Below are positions 45,586-54,307 of a stretch of 64,000 nt of DNA, piece by piece. Source of the DNA: Ferruginibacter sp. (GTDB taxonomy: Bacteria > Bacteroidota > Bacteroidia > Chitinophagales > Chitinophagaceae); contig JAURKC010000035.1 in NCBI GenBank assembly GCA_030831945.1, forward strand, positions 59,035 through 123,034, given 5' to 3'. The notes under the pieces are model-generated. The model saw nothing but the letters and a program-made list of their open reading frames with translations. It was not told the DNA's origin and made no database searches. How positions within the stretch are numbered: position 1 is the first letter of the stretch; every line of letters begins with the position of its first letter. A program made the position numbers and the translations under genes.

Positions 45586-46101
45586 ATGCGGTTTCATATT
45601 TTGTCTGCTGCTTTACTAGGATTAATTATTAATCAAAATGTGTTTGGCCAATCTATTACCCCCTCGACCATCAATAACGGCGGCGGATTTTCTACCACTT
45701 TAGAATGGAGTATAGGAGAATCGGCTTCCATTTCCAATTTTACTAGTGCTACTCATTTCTTAAACACAGGTGTTTTACAACCCATCACCATTGAAAATAA
45801 ATCAGGTAGTAACGGAAACAATTCGGACTTAGGCATCGTAGTTACCATTGGACCTAATCCGACCAATGACCTCGTTCACTTAAAGTTAAAATTTAAGGAG
45901 CTGGGACACTTATTACTTCAATTAACGGATGCAAAGTCGGCGCTAGTATTTAGTAAGGAAGTAGAAATTACTAATAACAATAGTTATGAAAATGATCTAA
46001 GGATGGAGCAGTATGCTGCTGGGGTATATTTTTTGAGAGTGTATTTTAAATCAACTAGTGGGAATGAAAAAAAGGCTATCTATAAAATAGTTAAAATATA
46101 A
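45586..46101 (+). CDS. Small secreted protein with T9SS type A sorting domain (cassette A)
   Basis: 171 residues from ATG 45586. The signal peptide ends near residue 22 (IINQNVFGQ). A short middle domain has TTLEWSIGESASISNF and HFLNTGVLQPITIE. The last 80 residues are a T9SS sorting domain: VVTIGPNPTNDLVHLKL, then YAAGVYFLRVYFKS and terminal KAIYKIVKI. T9SS proteins are exported through the outer membrane and the C-terminal domain is cleaved at the surface. The protein at 61727 shares both the EWSIGES/AWSVGES block and the sorting domain. The gene starts a run of four tightly spaced genes (gaps of 43, 6 and 13 bp). Confidence 0.88.
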   Translation: MRFHILSAALLGLIINQNVFGQSITPSTINNGGGFSTTLEWSIGESASISNFTSATHFLNTGVLQPITIENKSGSNGNNSDLGIVVTIGPNPTNDLVHLKLKFKELGHLLLQLTDAKSALVFSKEVEITNNNSYENDLRMEQYAAGVYFLRVYFKSTSGNEKKAIYKIVKI

Positions 46102-46144
46102 ATCTATTATTCAATTCCAATATAATTACAATAAGGCAATACCT

Positions 46145-48316
46145 ATGCAAAAAATAAACCTACTATATAAGACATTATTCTTGTTGGTTTTTACAATCGC
46201 AATGATAGGTACTCATGCACAAACTGGATTAAATTTTCAAGGAGTAGCAAGATCTAGTACCAATGCAGTTCTTGCATCACAAGCCATTAGCATTAAATTA
46301 ACGATCCTTCAAGGCAGTGCTACTGGCTCTGCAGAGTATACTGAAACAAGAAAAGTAACCACCAATGCACAAGGTCTTTTTACAGCGGTAATTGGAGAGG
46401 CAGGTGCATTAACTACAACAGGAAATTTTGCAACGATCAACTGGAAACTTACTCCAAAGTTTTTAAAAGTAGAAATGGATCCCACTGCGGGCAGCAATTT
46501 TACAACGATGGGCACTACTCAATTGCAGTCGGTTGCTTATGCTCAATTTGCCAATGGGGTAGCCGCAGAAAATGTGGTAGGTGTTTTACCTGTTGCGGCT
46601 GGAGGTACAGGTGTGACAAGCATTTCAGCAATAAAAACTGCTTTATCGATTGATAAAGTAAACAATACTGCCGACCTCGATAAACCAATCAGCACTGCAA
46701 CCCAAAGCGCATTGGCATTAAAAGCAAATGCTTCGGATGTAGCGATTAGTTTAGCAACAAAAGTTGATAAGATTAGTGGAAAAGATTTGTCAACCAATGA
46801 TTATTCAACTGCTGAAAAAACCAAATTAGCCGCCATTACAGGAATCAATACCGGCGATCAGGATTTAAGTCTTTATGCAACTACAGCTGCTGTAACAAAT
46901 AGTTTGGCTACAAAGGTTGATAAGGTAACCGGTAAAGATTTATCTACCAATGATTATTCAACCGCTGAAAAAACCAAATTAGCTGCCATTACCGGAACCA
47001 ATACCGGCGATCAGGATTTGAGTTTATATGCAACTACTGCATCTGTTTTATTAAAAGAAAATCAATCTAATAAATCAACCGATGCATTACTAGGTGGAAC
47101 CAATGCGAGCAATATTTTATTCCCCACACAAAAAGCAGTAAAAGATTATGTAGCTGCCAATGCAGCAAGTGGTGGAGTGGCAGATGGTGGCATCACCAAT
47201 ATTAAACTAGGCGACTTATCGGTAACCGATTCAAAAATTGCAGATGTCGCTGCTTCAAAAATAACTGGTACGCTAGGGGTTGCTCACGGAGGAACAGGTG
47301 TTACCACTTTAACTGGTATTGTAAAAGCAAATGGAACCAGTCCATTTACTGCAGCAACTGCTGGTACTGATTATTTAGCGCCCAATGGAAGCGCTGCTAA
47401 CTTAACTTCTTTTCCAACGCTCAATCAAAACACCACTGGTAATGCAGCAACGGCTACTAAATTAGCCGCAGCAAAAAATATTAATGGGATTGCTTTTGAT
47501 GGATCTGCGGATATTATTGTTCCAGCAAAATTTACCAATAATGTTACAATAAATTTATCTGGTAGTAAATCATTGGGTAAATATCCGAATGGTGCTACTA
47601 TCCCAGCTGCAGGCAAAACCTTAGATGAATTTTTATTAGACCTAGTTACCGAATCTATTCATCCAACTTATACTGCACCAACCGTTTCAATTGGTTCAGA
47701 TAAAACTGCATCTTATGAAATTGGAACAAATATTGGCACTGTAACATTAAGCAGTTCTTTTAATCAAAACAATGGTGGGGCTGCTACAAGTACAACCTAT
47801 TTTAAAAATAGCGGGTCTTTAGGAGCAGGAGTAAATACTAACAACCACGGAGTACTTTCAACAAGTATCAGTTATTCTGTGACGGTAACTTATGGTGCTG
47901 GCACAGTAGTACTCAATGATAATTTAGGCAACCCAGATGCTACTGGGCAAATAGCTGCAGGCAGTGCCAGCAGCAGTTTAACGATCAGTCCTTATGCTAA
48001 TAAATATTTTGGAACCAGTGTTTCTAATTCAGTCGATGATGCTACTTTAAGAGCTGGTACCAAGGAAGTAGCCTCTGGAAAAGCTAAATCTAATTTTACT
48101 ATTCCTATTTCAAGTGGAACAAATTATATTTTTTATGCTTACCCGGCATCATTAGGGGCGCTCAGTTCTATTTCAGTAGAAGGGTTTGGAAGCTTGGATG
48201 CATTTACTTTAACCACTCGGAATGTAACCAACGCTAGTGGATATTCGCAATCATATAATATTTACATCTCCAACAACAACTTTGCAACTAGTGTAAATAA
48301 TATCATCATTAACTAA
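46145..48316 (+). CDS. Secreted phage-tail-fibre-like mosaic protein (cassette A)
   Basis: 723 residues, signal peptide ending near residue 26 (MIGTHAQ). Residues 27-140 form a domain also found at the start of the cassette B fibre: GLNFQGVARSSTNAVLASQ and DPTAGSNFTTMGTTQLQSVA. Next come two 51-residue repeats of the type KVDKVTGKDLSTNDYSTAEK with NTGDQDLSLYATT, a motif also seen in phage tail and baseplate fibres. Then follow LLGGTNASNILFPTQKAVKD and HGGTGVTTLTGIVKANGTS linkers, and a C-terminal all-beta domain (residues about 510-723). It has no sorting domain of its own. It probably forms an extended trimeric surface fibre; this is inference from repeat type. Confidence 0.8.
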   Translation: MQKINLLYKTLFLLVFTIAMIGTHAQTGLNFQGVARSSTNAVLASQAISIKLTILQGSATGSAEYTETRKVTTNAQGLFTAVIGEAGALTTTGNFATINWKLTPKFLKVEMDPTAGSNFTTMGTTQLQSVAYAQFANGVAAENVVGVLPVAAGGTGVTSISAIKTALSIDKVNNTADLDKPISTATQSALALKANASDVAISLATKVDKISGKDLSTNDYSTAEKTKLAAITGINTGDQDLSLYATTAAVTNSLATKVDKVTGKDLSTNDYSTAEKTKLAAITGTNTGDQDLSLYATTASVLLKENQSNKSTDALLGGTNASNILFPTQKAVKDYVAANAASGGVADGGITNIKLGDLSVTDSKIADVAASKITGTLGVAHGGTGVTTLTGIVKANGTSPFTAATAGTDYLAPNGSAANLTSFPTLNQNTTGNAATATKLAAAKNINGIAFDGSADIIVPAKFTNNVTINLSGSKSLGKYPNGATIPAAGKTLDEFLLDLVTESIHPTYTAPTVSIGSDKTASYEIGTNIGTVTLSSSFNQNNGGAATSTTYFKNSGSLGAGVNTNNHGVLSTSISYSVTVTYGAGTVVLNDNLGNPDATGQIAAGSASSSLTISPYANKYFGTSVSNSVDDATLRAGTKEVASGKAKSNFTIPISSGTNYIFYAYPASLGALSSISVEGFGSLDAFTLTTRNVTNASGYSQSYNIYISNNNFATSVNNIIIN
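46763..47068 (+). repeat. Two tandem 153-bp coding repeats (51 residues each)
   Basis: Copy 1 starts at 46763 and copy 2 at 46916, each opening GTTGATAAG. Both encode VDK(I/V)(S/T)GKDLSTNDYSTAEK, then KLAAITG(I/T)NTGDQDLSLY. The copies diverge at synonymous sites and in the last 12 residues, so the duplication is not recent. Confidence 0.85.
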
Positions 48317-48322
48317 GTGAGT

Positions 48323-50893
48323 ATGAAAATTAAAAAAATAATACTATTATTTATTGCATTGCAATTCTTTTATGCTGTATCGAATGCGCAAATAAAATTA
48401 GTAGGTAATATTACTACCAATGGGGTAGCTAGTTATCCTACTCATATTGATAGTTTAGGTAGAGGCGGGTATATGAGTTTGCCAACCATTGCAGACAGAG
48501 ATGCAATCCCAACTTTAAGAAGAAAATATGGTATGCTAGTATTTGTGCAAGCGGATGGTGTTATTTATAAATTAAATGCTGCTACTTTAGTTAATGCAGA
48601 TTGGGTAGCGCTTGCACTTGGTTCTTCTGTTACTCAATATACAGATGCTCTAGCAAGATCCGCCACCAGTTTAACAGTTACAGGATCCAGTGGTGCAGCC
48701 ACTTACAGTAGTACTACGGGTGTATTTAATATTCCAAATTATACTTTGGCAGGATTGGGTGGGGAACCAAGCTTAAGTACTGGTTCAACTACTGATTACT
48801 TAAGAGGAGATAAAACTTGGGCCTCACTTCCTGTTTATACTTTAAGTGGTTTAGGTGGAGAGCCTACTATTACAGCAGGTACTTCTACTCAGTATTGGAG
48901 AGGTGATAAAACCTTTCAAACTTTAAATACCACCGCTGTAGTAGAGGGCACAAATTTATATTATACGGATGCAAGATCTAGATCAGCTGTAAGTTTGACC
49001 AATACAGGATCAATTGGTGCTGCTACTTTCAGCAATTCTACTGGCGTACTAAATATTCCCAATTATACTTTAGCAGGGCTGGGTGGTTCACCTAGCTCAA
49101 GAACAATTACAATCAATGGCACCGATCAAGATTTATCAGCTGATAGATCATGGTCTGTAGGAACGGTAACCAATGTAAATGCACTAACATTGGGCACGAC
49201 TGGAACTGATATAACTTCTTCAGTTGCAAATGGCACAACAAGCCCTACCATAACATTAAATATACCAACTGCATCAGCGAGTAATAGAGGTGCTTTAAGT
49301 GCTGCAGACTTTTCAATCTTCAATGCAAAACAATCTGCTTTAACTTTTTCAACAGGCTTAACCAATACAAGTAATTCAATAACAGTAAATACCTCACAAA
49401 ATATTGCAACCCTTTCCAACTTGACTAGTAATGGTATTGTTACTACAACAGGAGGGACTGGTAATTTATCAATTGTATCAACATTACCCGTGGCAAATGG
49501 TGGAACAGGTGCAACCACTTTAACAGGAGTACTAAAAGGAAATGGAACCAGTGCTTTAACAGCAGCAGTAGCTGGAACAGATTATCAAGCACCCATTACT
49601 GTAACCACTTCGGGATCGGGTGCTGCAACATTTTCAGGAACTACTTTAAATATACCTAGTTATAATTTATCAGGGCTTGGAGGGGTTCCTTACACAGGGG
49701 CTACTGGTCCTGTAGATTTAGGAAACTACGAATTAAGTGTTAATGGATTAATGATAGGTAGAGGAGGTGGGGCAATAGCTACTAATTCAAGAATTGGATA
49801 CCAGGCATTATTTAGCAATAATTCAGGAGCTTATAATACTGCAAATGGTTATCAGGCACTTTACAGCAACAATTCAGGATCATATAATACTGCAAATGGG
49901 TATCAAGCACTTTATAGCAACAACAGTAGTTTCGGAGCTTATAATACTGCAAATGGTTATCAAGCACTATATAAAAATAATAATGGGACACAAAACGCAG
50001 CATTTGGGGTAACGGCACTTACTGATAACGTCGATGGAAGTTATAATACAGCAAATGGGTATTCTGCACTTCGTGGCAATACCGATGGAAATTGGAACAC
50101 AGCAATTGGGAGATCTGCACTTGCTAACAAAACTACAGGATCTTATAATACTGCCATCGGTGCTACAGCCGATATTTTGTATGATGATCGGATGAATAAC
50201 TTATCTAATTCAACAGCCATTGGATATGGTGCAATTATTAGAGCAAGTAATACAATTCAGTTAGGAGCAGATGGGAGTCCCGGATCAAATACAACTGCAA
50301 TAACTAATGTAAAAACTAGTGGTACACTCACTGCAGGAGCTATTACCTATCCCAATACAGCAGGAACTAATGGCTACTATTTAACAACTGATGGTTCTTC
50401 AACTGCTTCTTGGACAGCATTTCCTACCTCTATAAACGCAAGTACTATTTTAGGAACTATTAGCATATCGAATGGTGGTACTGGAAGCAGCGCACAAAAT
50501 TTTGTTGATTTAACAACTACACAAACGGTATCTGGTGCAAAGACATTTACAGATGCTTTTGCTGGCGATAATACCACTAACCCAAAGATTAGTGGATTTT
50601 CTGTGAATATCAACCCTCAAACAAATACTACCTATACCCTTGCAGCAAGTGACAATGGAAAAATAATTACTCTGAATAATAATGGTTCTATCACGCTGAC
50701 TTTACCTGTTTTAACAGCAGGATTTAATTGTATGATTATTCAGTCTGGCGAAGGAGTTGTTACATTAACTGGATCTTCAACTACAATTAGTAATAAAAAC
50801 TCTTTCACTAAAACAGCTGGGGTAAATTCTGTTGTGACTGTTATTTATCTAACCGCCAATACCGCAATTACTATTGGCGATATGACTAACTAA
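48323..50893 (+). CDS. Secreted fibre protein with YadA-head-like repeats (cassette A)
   Basis: 856 residues from ATG 48323 (a GTG at 48317 directly after the previous stop is the alternative). The signal peptide ends near residue 23 (YAVSNAQ). After an N-terminal domain come repeats of the form GAATYSSTTGVFNIPNYTLA and GLGGEPSLSTGSTTDYLRGD, a linker VANGGTGATTLTGVLKGNG shared with the preceding protein, and then about eight YadA-head-like units (SGAYNTANGYQALYSNNSG and variants, nt 49790-50180) that end in AIIRASNTIQLGADG. The C-terminal part carries NGGTGSSAQNFVDLTTTQTV and an all-beta tip. There is no YadA anchor and no sorting domain. A trimeric beta-helical stalk is expected. Confidence 0.8.
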   Translation: MKIKKIILLFIALQFFYAVSNAQIKLVGNITTNGVASYPTHIDSLGRGGYMSLPTIADRDAIPTLRRKYGMLVFVQADGVIYKLNAATLVNADWVALALGSSVTQYTDALARSATSLTVTGSSGAATYSSTTGVFNIPNYTLAGLGGEPSLSTGSTTDYLRGDKTWASLPVYTLSGLGGEPTITAGTSTQYWRGDKTFQTLNTTAVVEGTNLYYTDARSRSAVSLTNTGSIGAATFSNSTGVLNIPNYTLAGLGGSPSSRTITINGTDQDLSADRSWSVGTVTNVNALTLGTTGTDITSSVANGTTSPTITLNIPTASASNRGALSAADFSIFNAKQSALTFSTGLTNTSNSITVNTSQNIATLSNLTSNGIVTTTGGTGNLSIVSTLPVANGGTGATTLTGVLKGNGTSALTAAVAGTDYQAPITVTTSGSGAATFSGTTLNIPSYNLSGLGGVPYTGATGPVDLGNYELSVNGLMIGRGGGAIATNSRIGYQALFSNNSGAYNTANGYQALYSNNSGSYNTANGYQALYSNNSSFGAYNTANGYQALYKNNNGTQNAAFGVTALTDNVDGSYNTANGYSALRGNTDGNWNTAIGRSALANKTTGSYNTAIGATADILYDDRMNNLSNSTAIGYGAIIRASNTIQLGADGSPGSNTTAITNVKTSGTLTAGAITYPNTAGTNGYYLTTDGSSTASWTAFPTSINASTILGTISISNGGTGSSAQNFVDLTTTQTVSGAKTFTDAFAGDNTTNPKISGFSVNINPQTNTTYTLAASDNGKIITLNNNGSITLTLPVLTAGFNCMIIQSGEGVVTLTGSSTTISNKNSFTKTAGVNSVVTVIYLTANTAITIGDMTN
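49790..50180 (+). repeat. YadA-head-like coding repeats in the fibre gene
   Basis: Tandem units of 15-17 residues built around NTANGYQAL with NNSG spacers (RIGYQAL, three NTANGYQALY copies, then AAFGVTAL, NTANGYSAL, NTAIGRSAL and NTAIGATA). The first copies are near-identical at DNA level (TATAATACTGCAAATGG), so slippage could change their number. Confidence 0.85.
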
Positions 50894-50906
50894 TATTTCG
50901 AAAATC

Positions 50907-51815
50907 TTGAAATCATTTTTTTACATATTATTTTTTACGCTGCTTTCTTTTGAGGGATTAGCACAAATTAATTTTCCGGCATTAAGTGGTCGTAATGGAA
51001 ACTTATTACCGACATTAGTCACCACCGCAGCGAGTTCCATTACAAGTACTTCAGCAATTAGCGGAGGCAATGTTACCTCAGATGGAGGGGCAAGTGTTAC
51101 CACCAGAGGTGTTGTATGGGGTACAAGTCAAAATCCAACTATATTGTCTTCGTTAGGTGTAACAACTGATGGATCAGGTACAGGTGTTTTTGAGAGTAGT
51201 ATAACAGGATTAGCTTACGGTACTACCTATTATGTTAGGTCTTATGCCACCAATATTTTAGGAACAAGCTATGGCAATCAGGTTTCTTTCATGACATCAA
51301 TTCTTCAAATAGGTGATTCCTATCAAGGAGGGAAAATTTATTATATTCTTCAAAATGGAGATTTAGGTTATAACAATAGTATTCAACATGGCCTAATAGC
51401 ATCTGAAAATGATTTAGGTCCTGTTTACTGGATTCCTCCTACTCCTATTTTTGATTACGATCAACTATTAGGGATAGAAATAGGTAAAGGAAAATCCAAT
51501 ACAAATTACATGAATTCAATGATTGATTCGAGGGGCTGTTGCTATTCTTCACAAATAGCGAGAGATCACAGAGGAGGAAATTATACCGACTGGTATTTAC
51601 CAAGCAAAAATGAATTAATGAAAATGTCTGAAAATAAAGGAATTGCAGGGATTAGTTGGGTGTCGGCAAGAAGATACTGGAGTTCTTCCGTTAGAAGTGC
51701 AAATGAGCAAAGAATTTGGGTAACCAATTTTTTTGATCCTTACTGGGAAAGTCATACCAACTCGGTATATAGTAACCAGGCTTCTGTGTATGTTCGCCCC
51801 ATTAGGGCTTTTTAA
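50907..51815 (+). CDS. Secreted FN3-like plus DUF1566 (Lcl_C) domain protein (cassette A)
   Basis: 302 residues starting at TTG 50907, 13 bp after the previous stop; the signal peptide ends near residue 20 (LLSFEGLAQ). Residues 38-130 look like a fibronectin type III-like domain common in Bacteroidota (GGNVTSDGGASVTTRGVVWG, GLAYGTTYYVRSYATNILG). Residues 133-302 match the DUF1566/Lcl_C C-type-lectin-like fold: IGDSYQGGKIYYIL, GGNYTDWYLPSKNELMKM, WVSARRYWSSS and a terminal VYVRPIRAF. Such domains often act as ligand-binding tips. Its place as last gene of the fibre operon fits an adhesive subunit (inference). A short GCCC/GGGC hairpin with T run overlaps the stop. Confidence 0.82.
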   Translation: MKSFFYILFFTLLSFEGLAQINFPALSGRNGNLLPTLVTTAASSITSTSAISGGNVTSDGGASVTTRGVVWGTSQNPTILSSLGVTTDGSGTGVFESSITGLAYGTTYYVRSYATNILGTSYGNQVSFMTSILQIGDSYQGGKIYYILQNGDLGYNNSIQHGLIASENDLGPVYWIPPTPIFDYDQLLGIEIGKGKSNTNYMNSMIDSRGCCYSSQIARDHRGGNYTDWYLPSKNELMKMSENKGIAGISWVSARRYWSSSVRSANEQRIWVTNFFDPYWESHTNSVYSNQASVYVRPIRAF

Positions 51816-52018
51816 ATTATTGCTATTAAGACTAATCTCCATCTCAAAAGTAAATACCCGCAAACTTTTATCCCCAAACTTTTTCTAAAAAATTCAATCA
51901 ACCAACCCCCATTTTAATTACATTTACATCTAGCCAATGCAGCATTAATTTTTCAACAGCGCAGCTATAAAAAAATTTTAATGCCGAAAATTATCTGCCA
52001 ATATTTTACAGAACTAGT

Positions 52019-52324
52019 ATGATACAACATTCAGTAATATTTTCTATCAAAGAAAATCTTGATACCACTAGAATAAAACAATTTTTTAAGGCTGCACAAC
52101 AACTTACCAATATACCCGGCGTATTCAATTTTAAAAGTTGGAAACAGGTAAGTAAAAAAAATGCATTCCAATACGGATTGTCCATGGAATTTTCTACCCA
52201 TGAACAATACCAACAATACAACCATCACCCTACGCATGTTGCATTTATAAATGAACAATGGATTCACTGTGTAGCTGATTTTTTGGAGATAGACTATGAG
52301 CCATTTGCGGAAGAGTTTTTCTAA
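52019..52324 (+). CDS. Dabb (stress-responsive alpha/beta-barrel) domain protein
   Basis: A 101-residue single-domain cytoplasmic protein of the dimeric alpha/beta-barrel class: MIQHSVIFSIKENLDTTRIK at the start, PGVFNFKSWKQVSKKNAFQY in the middle, and HHPTHVAFINEQWIHCVADF at the end, which is the typical last strand-helix of Dabb proteins. Biochemical roles in this family vary widely (cyclases, heme enzymes, unknown). It stands alone between the fibre operon and the oxidoreductase gene. Confidence 0.88.
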   Translation: MIQHSVIFSIKENLDTTRIKQFFKAAQQLTNIPGVFNFKSWKQVSKKNAFQYGLSMEFSTHEQYQQYNHHPTHVAFINEQWIHCVADFLEIDYEPFAEEFF

Positions 52325-52477
52325 GCACCTCTTTCAAAAAAAGCAATAATAGCATAGAATAATGGGCTATTTCATCATTCAAGAAAAAAAATTATTTGAT
52401 TTTGGTCGAATAATTTGTTTTGTTTAACTTGAACTACTGAATTTATCTTGCTATATCTAAACAAAAAAATTATTAGT

Positions 52478-54136
52478 ATGAAAAAGGAATTAAAAAACAA
52501 GACTAAAAATCCCCGGCGCGAATTTATTCGCAACGCGGCTTTGACTTCCGCTGGATTTTATATTGTACCACGCCATGTATTGGGTCGTGGGTTTACTGCT
52601 CCTAGCGACACCTTGTACATTGCTACTATTGGTGCAGGCGGAAAAGGAACGAGTGACTGTGCTGGTTTTATGAGAAGATGGGATGAGGAGAAAAAAGCAT
52701 TTGTTCCACAAGAAAAAGCTAAAATTGCTTTTCTATGTGATGTAGACCAGTTAAAGGGTGCAACTACTTTCAAAAGATATCCTGATGCGAAAGTATATGA
52801 GGATTGGAGAGTAATGATGGAAAAAGAACATAAAAATTTTGATGCCGTTTCGGTTTCTACACCAGACCATACCCATGCCGTAGCTGCTTCTGCAGCCATT
52901 ACCCATGGCAAACATATCTGGGTACAAAAACCAATGACTCATGATATTTACGAAGCACGTGTACTAGCAAAACTTGCTCGTGAACACAAAGTAGTTAGTC
53001 AAATGGGTAACCAGGGTTCATCTAATGATGGTGTACGTCAAATGAGAGAGTGGTATGAAGCAGGTCTTATAGGAGACGTAACGGATGTTTATTGCTATAC
53101 CAATCGTCCAGTTTGGCCTCAAGGTGGTATGAAATGGCCAACAAAAACAGGTACCCCACCAAGCACATTTAACTGGGATCTTTGGCAGGGTTCTGCTAAA
53201 GCAAAACCTTTCCCTTCTGGCCGTACTGGTCAGCAGCGCAATGGTATGACTGCTGGACTTGCCTACGAAGATGATTTCCATCTAGCACCTCACGATTGGC
53301 GTGGATGGTGGGATTATGGAACCGGTGTTATTGGTGATATGGGTGCTCACATTCTTGAAGCACCAATGACTGTTCTTGATCTTGGATATGTATCTGCAGT
53401 TCAGACCAGTTTAGGTAATCCAAGTATGGGATTAAAGCAAGAAGAATTCCCCGACACCTGCCCTCCTTCAAGCAATACCATCTTAACATTCCCGAATCCT
53501 AAAAAAGGTAGGCATGGTAAAACGCTTCCTAATATCAGAATTCACTGGATGGATGGTGGCTTAACACCTCCAAGACCAGAAGAAATGGAGCCTACAGATA
53601 CCTTAGCACTAAGCGACGGTAGTGGAATGCTATTTATTGGTACCAAAGGCAAAATGATAGCAGGTTGCTATTCAGCAGGAGCTAGACTTTTACCAGTATC
53701 TCGTATGGAAGAAGCGGCTATTAAAAAAATACCTGTTAAATATCCAAGGGTACCAGGTGGTGCTGAAGCTCACTATCAACAATGGGTAGAAGCTTGTTTG
53801 AAAGGATATGAAAAAGGAGAAACTAGTTCTAATTTCGATAAAGCTGCCAAGGTAGTAGAGAATATGCTAGTAGCTAACTTGGCTATTAGAGGGTATAATA
53901 TAGAGAGAAAAACCAGCGCAACCACAGTAGCTGCAACAGCGGCGGCGGCTCCAAACCCTCCAGCTGCGGGTGCTGCAGGTGCTACACAACGCGTTCGTCC
54001 TCCACAAAGAGTATTTCCTGCTCGTAACATTACTTTATTATGGGATCATGATCAAATGAAGATCACCAACTGTGATGAAGTGAATCAATTCGTTCAACGC
54101 GAATACAGAGAAGGCTTTGGATTGAGTGGTGTATAA
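52478..54136 (+). CDS. Tat-exported Gfo/Idh/MocA-family oxidoreductase
   Basis: 552 residues from ATG 52478 (a TTG at 52448 would add ten). The twin-arginine signal NPRREFIRNAALTSAGFYIV indicates export in a folded, cofactor-loaded state. The Rossmann start LYIATIGAGGKGTSD binds NAD(P). VSVSTPDHTHAVAASAAI and HGKHIWVQKPMTHDIYEARV give the family EKP-like block with Gln in place of Glu. A long C-terminal domain follows, with a low-complexity Ala/Pro insert (about residues 480-510). Exported members oxidise sugars, for example at C3 of glycosides. A DUF1080 (3-keto-disaccharide hydrolase) gene lies convergent, 784 bp away. Confidence 0.87.
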   Translation: MKKELKNKTKNPRREFIRNAALTSAGFYIVPRHVLGRGFTAPSDTLYIATIGAGGKGTSDCAGFMRRWDEEKKAFVPQEKAKIAFLCDVDQLKGATTFKRYPDAKVYEDWRVMMEKEHKNFDAVSVSTPDHTHAVAASAAITHGKHIWVQKPMTHDIYEARVLAKLAREHKVVSQMGNQGSSNDGVRQMREWYEAGLIGDVTDVYCYTNRPVWPQGGMKWPTKTGTPPSTFNWDLWQGSAKAKPFPSGRTGQQRNGMTAGLAYEDDFHLAPHDWRGWWDYGTGVIGDMGAHILEAPMTVLDLGYVSAVQTSLGNPSMGLKQEEFPDTCPPSSNTILTFPNPKKGRHGKTLPNIRIHWMDGGLTPPRPEEMEPTDTLALSDGSGMLFIGTKGKMIAGCYSAGARLLPVSRMEEAAIKKIPVKYPRVPGGAEAHYQQWVEACLKGYEKGETSSNFDKAAKVVENMLVANLAIRGYNIERKTSATTVAATAAAAPNPPAAGAAGATQRVRPPQRVFPARNITLLWDHDQMKITNCDEVNQFVQREYREGFGLSGV

Positions 54137-54156
54137 TTATTAAACTTACATTTTCA

Positions 54157-54189
54157 AATAGGCAACCTTTTGGGTTGCCTATTTTTTTT
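54157..54189 (+). terminator. Rho-independent terminator after the oxidoreductase gene
   Basis: AATAGGCAACC, loop TTTTG, GGTTGCCTATT followed by a run of T, starting 20 bp after the stop codon. Confidence 0.92.
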
Positions 54190-54307
54190 GTTGGTAGAAG
54201 CTAATAAAGTTTCAAATGATTAGTAAACTTGTAATTCGTCTTGCTTTTTAGAAAAATAAAAGTTAGCTATTTAGTTCTGAGATTTCCTTTGGAATAGAGT
54301 GCTTTTA

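Noticed and set aside
49790..50180. CRISPR-like short repeats
   Set aside because: The repeats are in frame within a coding gene, vary in sequence, have no unique spacers of equal length and no cas genes nearby.
46145..50893. Prophage tail region
   Set aside because: The proteins have Sec signal peptides and there are no capsid, terminase, portal, lysis or integrase genes nearby; the resemblance is limited to fibre repeats.
51300..52018. Diversity-generating retroelement around the DUF1566 gene
   Set aside because: No reverse transcriptase gene, no accessory protein and no template-like copy of the 3' end of the gene can be seen in the window.
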